Of a DNA stretch of 64,000 nt, positions 1 to 12,069 are shown piece after piece. Under the pieces are notes generated by a model that searched no databases, was not told the origin of the DNA, and worked only from the letters and a program-made list of their open reading frames with translations. Location of the stretch: assembly GCA_004352715.1 (NCBI GenBank), contig SCFE01000001.1, positions 2,177,685 to 2,241,684 on the forward strand, read 5' to 3'. The translations under genes were made by a program, and so were the position numbers. This DNA is from Hofstenia miamia. Its lineage: Eukaryota; Xenacoelomorpha; Acoela. Every line of letters starts with the position of its first letter. Position 1 is the stretch's first letter.

Positions 1-661
1 GCTTGGGTATGCAATTTTGATATGATTGACATTCAGAAATAACTTCATGAGGGATATTATAGAAGACTAAAGAAGCAGGTATGTTTACTACAATTGCTGA
101 TGAATATATAAAGGAAAATATGCATTAAAAACAAGATGAAAAATGCATTTTGGCTGTTGGTCGCATGTTTAATTGATCCATAATGGTTTCCCTAGGGGAC
201 CAGTTACGGAGATTCGATAGTAAAAAACATGTAATTATAAACAACTTTTTTATTAGTTTATTTCCATGAGCAACGAGCACAATTACGTAATAACTAGAAC
301 AAAATGTCGGGAAGATATGCATTATAAGTTTGCAATAAAACTACATTCATTCAACTAATTTATTGAATTAATGTTTTTATGAATGTAATAAGCGTATTGA
401 AATTACTCATATTTATATTAAGATAGTGTGTAAATACAAGATCCAGTATAGACGTTGATATAACTATATAATAGTAACAAAAAATAATTTAACTTCTTTA
501 GTTGTATAAATAAGACATTCATAAAGATCAAAGAGCGAAAATCCATCCTTTCTCTAGACTTTAATTTATTAATATTATTTATAAATTCGATTATGTGCAC
601 AAATGAAAACGTATTGTAATGCTAAAATTGTAAACTTCTAGAAAGACTTATGATAACTTAC
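1..661. other. Left edge, ALG12 intron sequence
   Basis: The stretch left of the 662-831 ALG12 exon is AT-rich and has many stops in every frame. The following ALG12 exon, for the last third of the protein, is not recognisable here and should lie left of the window. A minus-strand acceptor-like TCAG at 97-100 is followed by an open reading with matching phase down to position 1, but its translation does not resemble ALG12, so it is not called. Confidence 0.4.
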
Positions 662-831
662 CGGCTTTAAATGAAACATAGCGATGAAATCGCGCGAGAG
701 CTAAGCCACCAGAGTAATTAAAAGAAGAAGCGTATAATATAATAATTGTGAGAACAATGTTCCCCAAAATCATCAAATGAATGAACAACAAACTAATTTT
801 GAACTTCCAGCTTTTATCAATATTGATGGCT
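662..831 (-). CDS. ALG12: ALG12 exon (C-terminal membrane segment)
   Basis: This exon of the dolichyl-P-Man:Man7GlcNAc2-PP-dolichyl alpha-1,6-mannosyltransferase starts after a TTTTAG acceptor (832-833) and ends at a GTAAG donor (657-661). It begins in phase 2, completing the codon split by the 1405-1631 exon, and leaves one base for the next exon. The translation runs through DKSWKFKISLLF, a hydrophobic membrane helix, then FNYSGGLALARFH, which corresponds to the conserved FNYPGG region of ALG12. The residue count across the junction with the previous exon equals that of the vertebrate protein, which supports both splice sites. It is too short to be noticed as a stand-alone ORF. Confidence 0.85.
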
Positions 832-1404
832 CTAAAATTAACTTTGACAAAATGAAAAACAAAACTAATATTTTACATGCTTAGAACAAGGAATGGCAGG
901 CTTAGTCAAAGATGAAATAACAAACCATATAAACAATTGCTCTGAACACACTGTTGAAAACTATAGCCAGAAACATGTAATCAAATTCGTAAAGTTTAGT
1001 ACTAACTACAAGACAAGATGCTGAACAGAACTATAAAAAAAATTAGTTTTTTAGGCAGCATAGTTTTTGCTTTTTTTCAAAAAATGTTACTATCATCTTT
1101 CTTTACAACAGATAAAGAACTTAATAGAAACAAGGGCCAACAGCAAATTTCTTTTGAACAAGACTTCTAATTGCTTGTTTGAAAGACCGATGAATACTTA
1201 TGAACTCTTGCAAAATAGAAATGCAACTACTCCTTGGATGCAACAATATAAATGAAGTTGCGAAATTTTAATAAGGAATACAATTGAATAAGATTTGAAA
1301 ACCTACTTACACTTGTTTTGTATTATTAATGGAAATTGAACATGTATCTACTTAATAATTTTCAAAATCCGAAAGGATATCTTTTAAGTAAATAAAATAC
1401 CTAC
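832..1404. other. ALG12 intron
   Basis: This is the intron between two ALG12 exons, bounded on the minus strand by a GTAGGT donor at 1399-1404 and an acceptor at 832-833. It includes a 62-codon plus-strand opening (1067-1255) with no recognisable similarity. No other feature was seen. Confidence 0.6.
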
Positions 1405-1631
1405 ACATAATTCCAAACTCTAGCAGTGGCCACATTGAGAACTGGTATGGCGTAGATGATGAAGCGTAACTCCTTATGCGGCAGCATTGAGTAAAATGAT
1501 ATGAAACCAAAAACTGGCATAAGAAGTCGCTTAACACGAGCATCCAAGTAAATGCCTAGAGGTACTAAAACTAATGAAGGACCAAGTGCGCGAGGGAGGG
1601 CAGAGTAGAAATACCACAAAAATGGAAAAGT
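1405..1631 (-). CDS. ALG12: ALG12 exon with GT22 signature HKELRF
   Basis: This is the central catalytic-family exon of ALG12, the ER-membrane enzyme that adds the eighth mannose, in alpha-1,6 linkage, to the lipid-linked oligosaccharide using dolichyl-P-mannose. The translation reads [17 protein letters not shown], then a membrane segment, then [19 protein letters not shown]. The HKExRF motif is the hallmark of glycosyltransferase family 22 (ALG9, ALG12, PIGB, PIGZ), and [10 protein letters not shown] points to ALG12 in particular. The acceptor is at 1632-1633 (ATTAG) in phase 0. The donor GTAGGT follows TAT-GT, leaving two bases. If the frame were read through it would hit TAG immediately, so splicing is required here. 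Confidence 0.9.
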
Positions 1632-1923
1632 CTAATGATAGGTTTAGGAAAATTACAGAACTTGAAAAAAAACATTTGTATCTATTATAAATATTATTGT
1701 TAATATTAACAACTAATTTAGAACTGCTAAGTAAGTTTAACTACAATTAAGAAACATGTCGTCCACAGTTAGTATACATTGATTTTGGAAATAATTATTT
1801 ACCTTCATGGAACATTGCTTAACCCCTTAACTGTTACATTTTTCAAACTTATCCAACAGTAAATGTCAGGTTTTTTTATAGAAAATCATGAAAATTTAAC
1901 TTAGATTGAGAAACCTTCCTTTA

Positions 1924-3951
<2,028 letters not shown>

Positions 3952-4011
3952 ATTGAGGTTTTACAGCTAAAGAAACTCGTAGATTTGATCTAGAGGTGGG
4001 TCTGTCACAAA

Positions 4012-4070
4012 AACGTATATATACGTGCTTAACAACACGGGATAATTTCCGTAAACGTATATATACGTGC
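4012..4070. repeat. piggyBac subterminal palindromic repeats
   Basis: There are two copies of a block containing the perfect palindrome ACGTATATATACGT, each followed by GCTTAACA, just inside the right terminal inverted repeat. Repeated palindromes at this place are typical of piggyBac transposase-binding sites. Confidence 0.6.
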
Positions 4071-4133
4071 TTAACAGTTAAGGGGTTAAATTTTTTAAAA
4101 TATGAAATATGAGTTTTTCATTGCTATATTTAG

Positions 4134-4199
4134 GTTACAAGATTATGCGACTTGAGTCGAGAAAACGATACAGTTACTTCTGTCAGTTGGTCTGAAAGG
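4134..4199 (+). CDS. fzr: fizzy-related (Cdh1) exon, first WD40 blade
   Basis: This 66-bp exon lies between a TTTAG acceptor (4132-4133) and a GT donor at 4200. It encodes VTRLCDLSRENDTVTSVSW plus SER. The motif VTRLCDL followed by a stretch ending VTSVSW is the start of the WD40 propeller in the APC/C co-activator Cdh1/fizzy-related, which recruits substrates with D-box or KEN-box degrons for ubiquitination in late mitosis and G1. It joins in phase 0 to the next exon over a 42-bp intron. The piggyBac insertion ends 48 bp before it, so the branch point must lie in the short remainder or in transposon DNA. Earlier exons are not in view. The family is clear against Cdc20 because of the VTRLCDL wording. 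Confidence 0.85.
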
Positions 4200-4241
4200 G
4201 TTTGTTGTTTTCGTCTTTTATTGATTGTTTGCTTTTTTTAG

Positions 4242-4344
4242 GGGTATCTAATTGCTGTTGGTACACAAAAGGGGTTTGTTCAAGTTTGGGATGTGGCCGC
4301 GTCAAAGAAAGTGCGCACATTAGAAGGGCATGATGGACGCGTAG
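4242..4344 (+). CDS. fzr: fizzy-related (Cdh1) exon, WD40
   Basis: This exon follows a 42-bp intron whose acceptor is TTTTTTAG at 4234-4241. It encodes GYLIAVGTQKGFVQVWDVAA, then SKKVRTLEGHDGRVG, matching the first to second WD40 blades of Cdh1, including the VWD and GH dipeptides typical of WD repeats. The exon ends in phase 1 at the donor GTAGCG (4345). The next exon would start the conserved ALAWN stretch, but I could not find it downstream. The gene runs antisense to ALG12 and lies between two ALG12 exons, so either it is nested or the assembly has joined pieces from different places. Confidence 0.87.
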
Positions 4345-4702
4345 GTAGCGTATTTTTATTTATTCATTAAATTAAGTTCTTCACTGAATACTCTAAACTC
4401 AGATTGTGTATATCCAAAAAAACAGATAGTTTTCACAAATTTAAATATTTTATAATATCATCGAATATACGTGGCGCTAAATACAAAAATAACAAGTATC
4501 TTCCATTTCTAGATACTGTGACAATGAGCTTTGGAGAAAGCTAAAAAATAGCAAAGGCTCGAAACGCATACATAAGACACTAGATCCTACTTCTAAGTTG
4601 CAATTGGGACAAATGGAATTGTTTTGCCATTCTATCAAAAAGAGCCCTGGAAACTATAAAAACATTTGCCTGTTTATTATACAGTTTAATTAGATTTCAG
4701 CT
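4345..4702. other. No recognisable gene
   Basis: AT-rich sequence. A short plus-strand open stretch follows a TTTCTAG acceptor-like site near 4507-4513 and runs to a stop near 4692 (about 60 codons, containing IHKTLDPTSKLQ). I do not recognise it. The next ORF starts at 4703 directly after a TTTCAG-like site. Confidence 0.35.
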
Positions 4703-4985
4703 ATGCCCCCAATTTCGCTGTCCGACCTCAAAAATTTGAGCGATGCCCAGTTTGCCTCCGCTGTTGGTGGTCTGAAGAAAGACGCCATCATTTCGTTGTT
4801 ACGCCAAGCGGTCTCTGCTCTCTCTACCTCGACTCCGTCCACCAATGATGGCCCTGGCGTCATATCATCCTTATCTGACTCCCTAACAAAGCTTTCCTCT
4901 GATGTTTCCTCTCTGCAATCCCAAATGTTCTCCTACAGTGCTGCTGCCTCGCGTTCTGTCTCATCTCTCCCCAATAATCCTGCTC
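4703..4985 (+). CDS. Ser-rich ORF start, LINE ORF1-like (cut by gap)
   Basis: A 94-codon reading frame opens with ATG and runs into the 1000-N gap. It is clearly more GC-rich than its surroundings. The N-terminus has an acidic/leucine pattern (LSDLKNLSDAQFASAVGGLK), then a Ser/Thr-rich stretch and a heptad-like stretch (ISSLSDSLTKLSSDVSSLQSQ). This looks like the N-terminal part of a non-LTR retrotransposon ORF1 (coiled-coil nucleic-acid-binding protein), but no diagnostic domain is visible before the gap. It could equally be a host gene; the base composition and surrounding transposons favour an element. Confidence 0.4.
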
Positions 4986-5985
4986 NNNNNNNNNNNNNNN
5001 NNNNNNNNNNNNNNNNNNNNNNNNNNNNNNNNNNNNNNNNNNNNNNNNNNNNNNNNNNNNNNNNNNNNNNNNNNNNNNNNNNNNNNNNNNNNNNNNNNNN
5101 NNNNNNNNNNNNNNNNNNNNNNNNNNNNNNNNNNNNNNNNNNNNNNNNNNNNNNNNNNNNNNNNNNNNNNNNNNNNNNNNNNNNNNNNNNNNNNNNNNNN
5201 NNNNNNNNNNNNNNNNNNNNNNNNNNNNNNNNNNNNNNNNNNNNNNNNNNNNNNNNNNNNNNNNNNNNNNNNNNNNNNNNNNNNNNNNNNNNNNNNNNNN
5301 NNNNNNNNNNNNNNNNNNNNNNNNNNNNNNNNNNNNNNNNNNNNNNNNNNNNNNNNNNNNNNNNNNNNNNNNNNNNNNNNNNNNNNNNNNNNNNNNNNNN
5401 NNNNNNNNNNNNNNNNNNNNNNNNNNNNNNNNNNNNNNNNNNNNNNNNNNNNNNNNNNNNNNNNNNNNNNNNNNNNNNNNNNNNNNNNNNNNNNNNNNNN
5501 NNNNNNNNNNNNNNNNNNNNNNNNNNNNNNNNNNNNNNNNNNNNNNNNNNNNNNNNNNNNNNNNNNNNNNNNNNNNNNNNNNNNNNNNNNNNNNNNNNNN
5601 NNNNNNNNNNNNNNNNNNNNNNNNNNNNNNNNNNNNNNNNNNNNNNNNNNNNNNNNNNNNNNNNNNNNNNNNNNNNNNNNNNNNNNNNNNNNNNNNNNNN
5701 NNNNNNNNNNNNNNNNNNNNNNNNNNNNNNNNNNNNNNNNNNNNNNNNNNNNNNNNNNNNNNNNNNNNNNNNNNNNNNNNNNNNNNNNNNNNNNNNNNNN
5801 NNNNNNNNNNNNNNNNNNNNNNNNNNNNNNNNNNNNNNNNNNNNNNNNNNNNNNNNNNNNNNNNNNNNNNNNNNNNNNNNNNNNNNNNNNNNNNNNNNNN
5901 NNNNNNNNNNNNNNNNNNNNNNNNNNNNNNNNNNNNNNNNNNNNNNNNNNNNNNNNNNNNNNNNNNNNNNNNNNNNNNNNNNNNN
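4986..5985. other. Assembly gap, 1000 N
   Basis: Exactly 1000 N, a placeholder length. The missing ALG12 exon(s) for about 95 residues between the FALIP and TFPFLW segments, and the rest of the LINE-like ORF, probably lie here. Confidence 0.95.
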
Positions 5986-6017
5986 TTTTTTGCATTTTCC
6001 ATAGCAAAAAGCGGGAA

Positions 6018-6045
<28 letters not shown>
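5986..6045. repeat. Dispersed repeat end plus (TA)n
   Basis: The sequence TTTTTGCATTTTCCATAGCA next to a TA microsatellite also occurs at 28994-29028, again followed directly by (TA)n. Both are ends of the same dispersed repeat. Confidence 0.7.
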
Positions 6046-6048
<3 letters not shown>

Positions 6049-6067
6049 TATAAAATAAAACATTTAC

Positions 6068-6241
6068 CTGGAATTAGTGCAAAGATATTTGGCAATGTGC
6101 GGGAGATGTAAAAGAGAAAATGAAACTGTGTGCAACAAAGTAAAGCAGTATAAAGCTTGATTTTCCCACCAAGCTCTTTTTCTATGGCTGACAGAAACCG
6201 TAAGAGGGCGCCAATGCAGAGCACACTCAAAACAAAACGAG
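6068..6241 (-). CDS. ALG12: ALG12 exon (membrane segments, FHxxFYxSRTLPN)
   Basis: This 174-bp exon has its acceptor TTTTAG at 6242-6243 and donor GTAAAT at 6062-6067. It starts with two bases that complete the codon left by the 22286-22418 exon and ends one base into a codon. The translation begins ARFVLSVLCIGALLRFLSAI and ends QFHFLFYISRTLPNIFALIP. The QFHxxFYxxRTLPN wording is characteristic of the GT22 mannosyltransferase ALG12. The reading frame is open at both ends, so ORF borders are misleading and the splice sites define the exon. Confidence 0.9.
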
Positions 6242-6245
6242 CTAA

Positions 6246-6844
6246 AATCAAATATCAATAAAACTAAATATATACATTTATAGGAGCAAAATGCACTAGC
6301 TCAGTTCTGCATTTAGTCAAAATTTTTCTAGTATAAATACCCAATATTCGAACATAGAAAGAAAAATAGTCACTTAATCTAAGCATTATCAAAAGGTCAT
6401 ACTGCATAAAGTTGACTTTATTCAAATTCAAGAAAAATAGAATTTAAGGAATTTCATCTTTTCAATCACCAGTCACAAATGATATAAATCAATTAGAACA
6501 TTTTAAAGATAAAAATGATTCACATCAATGCACAGTGGGCCAGAGATGCCATTTTGTTGGCAAAAGTAGTGGGAAGGTTATTATAACTTGAGTTAATTTA
6601 GACTATATATACTCAAAAAATATTTCCTCAAACAATGAAAATGATATATGTTGAAAATAACCTAACATACATGGGTATAGTAAAAACAGGAGGTTATTCT
6701 ACATAACAAAAATGAAAGTTGTGCTTAATACAATACATGTATTCAAACTAATCTATGTCATATATTGATTTGGTAATAAAGATGTAAAAAAACAAAACAA
6801 AAAACAAACAAAAACTAATATAATACACATTATATATGTATATA
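6246..6844. other. ALG12 intron, no other feature
   Basis: AT-rich intronic sequence with homopolymer runs and a short TATA-rich stretch before the mariner end. Nothing supportable was seen. Confidence 0.5.
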
Positions 6845-7521
6845 TACAGGGTGTTCAATATTTATTGTTACAAAAGTTTTATTTTTCAAATATTTATCAG
6901 ATTTTAGACATTTTCTATGATTTCCAGGTGCATAAATCTAAGATAGTACCTAAACTTAAGTTTTGATAAATATGCCGCAAGATTTACAGAAAAGAGCCGC
7001 CATTGTAGAGCTATTCAAATCTGGGAAGACAGCACCTGACACAGCAAAGACCTTAAGGATCAACAGAATGTTGGTCTGGCGAACACTTAAACGGTTCGAA
7101 TCAACTGGTGACATTGTTAATGAACCTGGTCAAGGTCGGCCTCGTTCTGCCAGAACCAAAAAACTGTTAAAATCAACCAAGGAGAAGCTAAGGAGGAATC
7201 CAAAGAGATCCCTAAGAAATCTCGCGAAAGAGGCCAAAGTGTCAGTCGGAACGATGTCTACGATACTCCACAGTGACCTCCAAACATCTCCTTACAAACA
7301 CCAGAAGAAGCACCTGTTATCTGCAAGTTCAATTGAGAAACGAGCTCAAAGAGCAGATCTCATCTTATCTCGCATCAATGCTGGCACGCTTCCGAAACTG
7401 GTTTTCAGTGACGAAAAAAATTCGATGTCCAACAACACGTTAATGTCCAAAATGATCGGATTTGGTCACGTATGGGTGAGGTCAAGGATCGGGTGGTCAC
7501 TCGGAGGCAAGGTGCCAAGTC
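6845..7521 (+). mobile_element. Tc1/mariner-like element 1, 5' part
   Basis: The left end reads TACAGGGTGTTCAATAT after a TA-rich flank, the usual start of many mariner-family terminal repeats. It is followed by a transposase frame at 6972 and is cut by the 822-N gap at 7522. The right end is not visible; what follows the gap belongs to a different element. Confidence 0.75.
6972..7521 (+). pseudogene. Tc1/mariner transposase, N-terminal part
   Basis: The protein begins MPQDLQKRAAIVELFKSGKT, a helix-turn-helix of the mariner/IS630 class (IVELFKSGKTAPDTAKTLRI then VWRTLKRFESTGD). It continues with GQGRPRSARTKK, a second helix-turn-helix (RSLRNLAKEAKVSVGTMSTI), and the first catalytic aspartate in LVFSDEK near 7405-7420. 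Just after this the frame slips: wording expected after the aspartate (FDVQQHVN, then DRIWSRM and GEVKDRVV) appears in a different frame. About 60% of the transposase would be in or beyond the gap. An in-frame ATG nine bases upstream (6963) is equally possible. Confidence 0.8.
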
Positions 7522-8343
7522 NNNNNNNNNNNNNNNNNNNNNNNNNNNNNNNNNNNNNNNNNNNNNNNNNNNNNNNNNNNNNNNNNNNNNNNNNNNNNNN
7601 NNNNNNNNNNNNNNNNNNNNNNNNNNNNNNNNNNNNNNNNNNNNNNNNNNNNNNNNNNNNNNNNNNNNNNNNNNNNNNNNNNNNNNNNNNNNNNNNNNNN
7701 NNNNNNNNNNNNNNNNNNNNNNNNNNNNNNNNNNNNNNNNNNNNNNNNNNNNNNNNNNNNNNNNNNNNNNNNNNNNNNNNNNNNNNNNNNNNNNNNNNNN
7801 NNNNNNNNNNNNNNNNNNNNNNNNNNNNNNNNNNNNNNNNNNNNNNNNNNNNNNNNNNNNNNNNNNNNNNNNNNNNNNNNNNNNNNNNNNNNNNNNNNNN
7901 NNNNNNNNNNNNNNNNNNNNNNNNNNNNNNNNNNNNNNNNNNNNNNNNNNNNNNNNNNNNNNNNNNNNNNNNNNNNNNNNNNNNNNNNNNNNNNNNNNNN
8001 NNNNNNNNNNNNNNNNNNNNNNNNNNNNNNNNNNNNNNNNNNNNNNNNNNNNNNNNNNNNNNNNNNNNNNNNNNNNNNNNNNNNNNNNNNNNNNNNNNNN
8101 NNNNNNNNNNNNNNNNNNNNNNNNNNNNNNNNNNNNNNNNNNNNNNNNNNNNNNNNNNNNNNNNNNNNNNNNNNNNNNNNNNNNNNNNNNNNNNNNNNNN
8201 NNNNNNNNNNNNNNNNNNNNNNNNNNNNNNNNNNNNNNNNNNNNNNNNNNNNNNNNNNNNNNNNNNNNNNNNNNNNNNNNNNNNNNNNNNNNNNNNNNNN
8301 NNNNNNNNNNNNNNNNNNNNNNNNNNNNNNNNNNNNNNNNNNN
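7522..8343. other. Assembly gap, 822 N
   Basis: The gap separates two different mariner-like elements. It hides the 3' part of the first and the outermost two or three bases of the second. Confidence 0.95.
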
Positions 8344-9634
8344 AGGGTGTTGCAAAAATAACCGAACCACAAACTTAAATAAAAATTGTACATCAAAAAC
8401 AACAAATTTAATACGACTATTTAATATTTACAAATGTTTAAATGTCAATTTACAACAGCCACATGTCATTTCTTCTTTTATGCATTTTATGTTATCCTCG
8501 TTACTATTAATGTGCGCTTAGGGATCTGCATTCTTGAAAATGCAGTGAAGGAATTTAGATTAAGACGAACGTATCTTTGTTATTAAGAATTACTATGCAA
8601 GGACTAGCTGACTAGCTACAAGCATGTTGAAGAAAGATGGGAAGCAAATTTCAGAACACCTGTACCGAGTAAGTGGACAATGTTCAATTTTGTATATAAA
8701 TTTGAAGTAACTGGAAGTGTGTTAAATCCTCCTAAAGAATGTCGTCCAAGAAATAGTCTGTTCACCTGAAGACAAGGATATAGTGGCAGCTGCATTTCTT
8801 CATTCTCCTAAAAAATATATTCGCCAGGCATCGAAGGAGCTGAAACCTCACTCCACCGTATCTTGCATGACATAGGTCTAAAACCATACAGACCACATCT
8901 TCTTCATGCCCTAAATGAGGATGACCCAGATAAGGGATTAGAATTTTGTACAGTTTTGTGAAAAATCACCAGATTTTCCAGATTGCATCTTATGGAGTGA
9001 TGAAGCTTGCTTCAAACTGAATGGGCATATTAACAGACACAATTGTGTTTATTGGAACAAGGAAAACCTCCATCGTATAATTGAAACGGAAGTCAATGTT
9101 CCTGGAGTGACAGTCTGGGCTGGAATCGGCAGTACTGGTCTAGTTGGCCCATTCTTTAAAGGAACTGTTAATAGTGAACGTTATCTTGATATGCTGAAGA
9201 CAAAAGTGTTTCCTATTGTTAATGAGTTCCCCCATTTCGGTGATCTTCACCAAAGATGTTCGACAATGGCTTGATGAGACATTTCCGAGACGTGGGATTG
9301 GTCGCTGAGGACCAATCGCATGGCCTGCCAGATGCCCGGATCTGATCCCGCCTGATTTTTTTCTATGGGGAGTTCGAAAGAACGCGGTTTATGCTAAAAA
9401 GCCCAGAACAATTGATCAACTATAACAAAGTATTCAGCACGAATGGAACCAAATTTCAAAGGAAACTTGTCAGAAAGTATGTCGCAGTGTTGTCAAAAGA
9501 TGTAGTGATTGTATTGAAATTCAAGGTAAGCATTTTGAACATTTGTAAATACTAAATGTACCTATTAAATTTGTTGTTTTTGATGTACAATTTTTATTTA
9601 AGTTTGTGGTTGGGTTACTTTTGGAACACCCTGT
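8344..9634 (+). mobile_element. Mariner/IS630-like element 2 with long inverted repeats
   Basis: The left end (8344-8438) and right end (about 9540-9634) are inverted copies of each other over roughly 90 bp. They share AGGGTGTT at the outside, then ACCACAAACTTAAATAAAAA, then a stretch ending AACAACAAATTTAATA. The right end closes with ACACCCTGTA. The interior carries a degenerate transposase on the plus strand. The element is complete apart from the outermost bases lost in the gap. Confidence 0.88.
8620..9547 (+). pseudogene. Mariner/IS630-like transposase, frameshifted
   Basis: Pieces of one transposase can be followed in order across several frames: CSPEDKDIVAAAFLHSPKK, a helix-turn-helix fragment with LHDIGLKPYRPHLLHALNED, ILWSDEACFKLNGHINRHN with the first catalytic Asp (near 8997-9002), VNVPGVTVWAGIGSTGLVGP, then WLDETFPRRGIGR, PDLIPPDFFLWGVRKNAVYA with the final catalytic Asp region, and CQKVCRSVVKRCSDCIEIQG ending near 9547. 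The segment with the second catalytic Asp (FxxDGAxxH in relatives) is disrupted around 9240. There are stops at several places, so it is dead. It is an insect-type DDE element of the IS630/Tc1/mariner superfamily. Confidence 0.85.
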
Positions 9635-9872
9635 ATATAGGTTTACTATAATTTCTTAGCCACAATCCGAGACAAACTCAAATCTATAAATGGACGAAAG
9701 GCCAAAAGCCTGAGTTTGGCAAAATTCCATATTTATGCTTAAAAACTTGAACATTGCATAATAAAGTATTCTACTTATATTGAATAGAAAATTTTATTAC
9801 TTTATTTAAAGGAAAATACATGTTGATTTAAGTAACACTAAGTCAGAAATCAGACATTTATACGGGATACAT
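9635..9872. other. Spacer between transposons
   Basis: Short AT-rich spacer. It contains an imperfect palindrome (GGCCAAAAGCCTGAGTTTGG) near 9702. No gene. Confidence 0.4.
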
Positions 9873-10990
9873 TCAGAAACCATTGGCTTTTGTGTTTGAC
9901 CTTACGTATTTTTCACTTGAATGAACTTTCTTCAGAAACTGCTTATTATTTCTTATTTTTGTGTAAAACTCACTACAGCTCAAGCCAATATTGAGTTTGA
10001 AAATCAATTTATTAATTTCCAACACAATGTCAGTTGCAGTTGAGTTTGTTTTTTCTATAGTTAAAATAATTTTGTTGAACAAGCCCAACTGTCCATGAAC
10101 AAACCGTAGATAAATTTCTCCACACTTACTATCAAAAATGCTTTTTATCAGCAAAGGGCAATGTTTTTGGGAGCAAAAATATCACTTCAGTCCTTCATAA
10201 TTCTGAAAAATTCTCTATAGCAGACAGAACTCGTGTATTTCCATGTTGTAGAACTTTCTTGTAGTCAATTTCCACAAATTCACAGAATTCTTTTAGCTGG
10301 GTAACACGCACAGTGTATATGTAAACATACCTGTAAATCTTAACCACCAAGCCTTCCACTTCAATAGGAAGAATATCAACTGAAGTTTGAATACAGTTAT
10401 GCACAATATGACCACCACAGCCATCACCGACAATATTTCTGCCTACCTCCTTTTTCAAATAGCTAAACATATTGTTTCTCCCCTTTCGCTTTACCCCTCC
10501 AAAGCTTGTGTTGCAGTTATCACCACAGTAAGCAACAATTTTTTGTGTTAAATCATTCGTCTTCTTCAAAGTCGCCACTAAGCAATTTGTTATAATATCA
10601 GCTGTTTCGCCAGGAACAGAATGGACATCTAAAGGTTTTGACTTTACTCCTTCTGGCCAAAAATATCGCACCATAACAGGTATTACTTTGACATCTATTC
10701 GGTTTGATGCATCTGCGGTAAGGGTAACAAAGTTGATCTCCTTTAAATCATTCTTTAATTCTTCTGCTACTAATGGAACAATTGCATTCAAAATAATAGC
10801 CTCAATTTTTTTAAGCAGAAGAAAACGTAGGCTCAAATAACTTTGCAATCAGTTTAGAAGAGCAATCAGCACGGTGGTAAGCAAATGTTGCTTCTTTGGC
10901 CACAATTAACATCGTCTAGCAGAGTCTTTTATACAAAATTATCAAGCTGCTTCTAAATTAGTTGTGTTTGACACTTTTTGTGTGATCGTT
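9873..10990 (-). pseudogene. hAT-superfamily-like transposase relic
   Basis: Two long minus-strand frames (10195-10848 and 9873-10154) read in order as one protein. The first has TLTADASNRIDVKVIPVMVRY, then QKIVAYCGDNCNTSFGGVKR, then GRNIVGDGCGGHIVHNCIQT and RVTQLKEFCEFVEIDYKKVL, QHGNTRVLSAIE. The TxDxWxx-like start, the YCGDNCNTSFGG block and the GCxxHxxHNC block are the order seen in BED-finger/hAT domesticated and transposon proteins. The second frame continues towards the C-terminus. The frame is broken between 10154 and 10195, and upstream near 10849-10900 (HRADCSSKLIAKLF in another frame). Neither terminal repeats nor target duplication could be located. Confidence 0.65.
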
Positions 10991-12069
10991 TATGTCTGAG
11001 CGACCACCATGGGAAATAGAAAACTCAAACAAATAGTATGTACAAATAGTCTTCCATGGACTTTTTTTAAGAACGAATAATCTGCTTGCAACTCACTGTT
11101 GAATGTGCATTTTCGCTTAACACCTTTAGACATAGTGATAACTGAAAAGGGTTAAATTTTAAAAATATTGTGAAACTTTTGTAATAGGTGATGATAATCT
11201 TCAATAAAACAATAGTGTAAAACATTTCTCGTTCGCTGATGATTAAGAAAAGTAGATTTAAATTTTTTAGGTTCCCTGATTTTGATATAAAAGGTATCGT
11301 AATCTCAAACGGCTTTGCTTCAATTATAATACGTTTGAAAACACTTTTGGTTAGAAAAACTTGATACAACTCTGTTTCAGTTAAAACACAGATACTTCGC
11401 TTGTAATAAATACTACTTAACAGCAACTGTGAACTCTCTCTAAATTACTACCAGTTGAGAACTAGGTTTTTGCAGCATAGGCTAATCAAAGTAGACTTTC
11501 TAAACTACTTTAATTAGCGCTTATATGTGAACAAAATCTATTCACCGTACTGTTGGCCTCTACAGAATCTCAAGTTCTAGATAACTTTCAGGATAATATA
11601 ACTAAAAATACCAAATGAAAATTATTATGCCTTCTCCAACTCCAAGCAAACCTAAAATGGCTTCAATGCAGCAATTGCTGTAGTTTTATTAAAGTCAATA
11701 GAATAATCACGCAACAAACGTCACACATTACTCCCTAACTAAAGGATTTCTCAAGCTATGCGCGACATTTTACTCAACCTAATAAGTTAAAAAAGTTAAG
11801 ATATTAAGATAAGCCTCGAGTTAAAGCAAGTTATGTCTTTTGAGATGGAATTATTACCTAATTTTCAATCAGGTTGGACTTAATTTTGAAAATTTCCGGG
11901 ACATTTTGCTAACCGGAACGGGACATCGGGACAGTCGTTTAAAGAGGGACTGTCCCGGACAAACCAGGACGTATGGTAGGTCTATATATATATATACGAT
12001 TCCTGAATCATTTATAATTCAAATTTTCGATCAAATAACAGCAATTATGGTCCGAACAAGGGTATTGCT
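10991..12069. other. Noncoding with a dispersed repeat
   Basis: Mostly AT-rich. A minus-strand 119-codon opening (11067-11426) shows no recognisable motif. A more GC-rich block at 11890-11980 with repeated GGGAC/GTCCC words (GGGACTGTCCCGGACAAACC) ends at a TA microsatellite (11982-11996). It looks like the end of an interspersed repeat. Confidence 0.45.

Noticed and set aside
1774-1820. Missing ALG12 exon ending at GTAAAT near 1801
   Set aside because: The donor-like site is good, but no frame before it resembles the expected ALG12 residues, and the piggyBac insertion lies directly there.
4552-4605. Homology with 48880-48930 (CATACATAAGA-type words)
   Set aside because: Only about 25 scattered matching bases in AT-rich DNA; not enough to call a shared repeat.
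4860-6251. 463-codon minus-strand open frame through the gap
   Set aside because: Most of it is N. The real content is the ALG12 exon at 6068-6241 plus an antisense reading of the LINE-like ORF.
11890-11980. tRNA- or structured-RNA-like GC-rich block
   Set aside because: GGGAC/GTCCC words can pair, but no A/B boxes or cloverleaf can be drawn; it looks like the end of an interspersed repeat.
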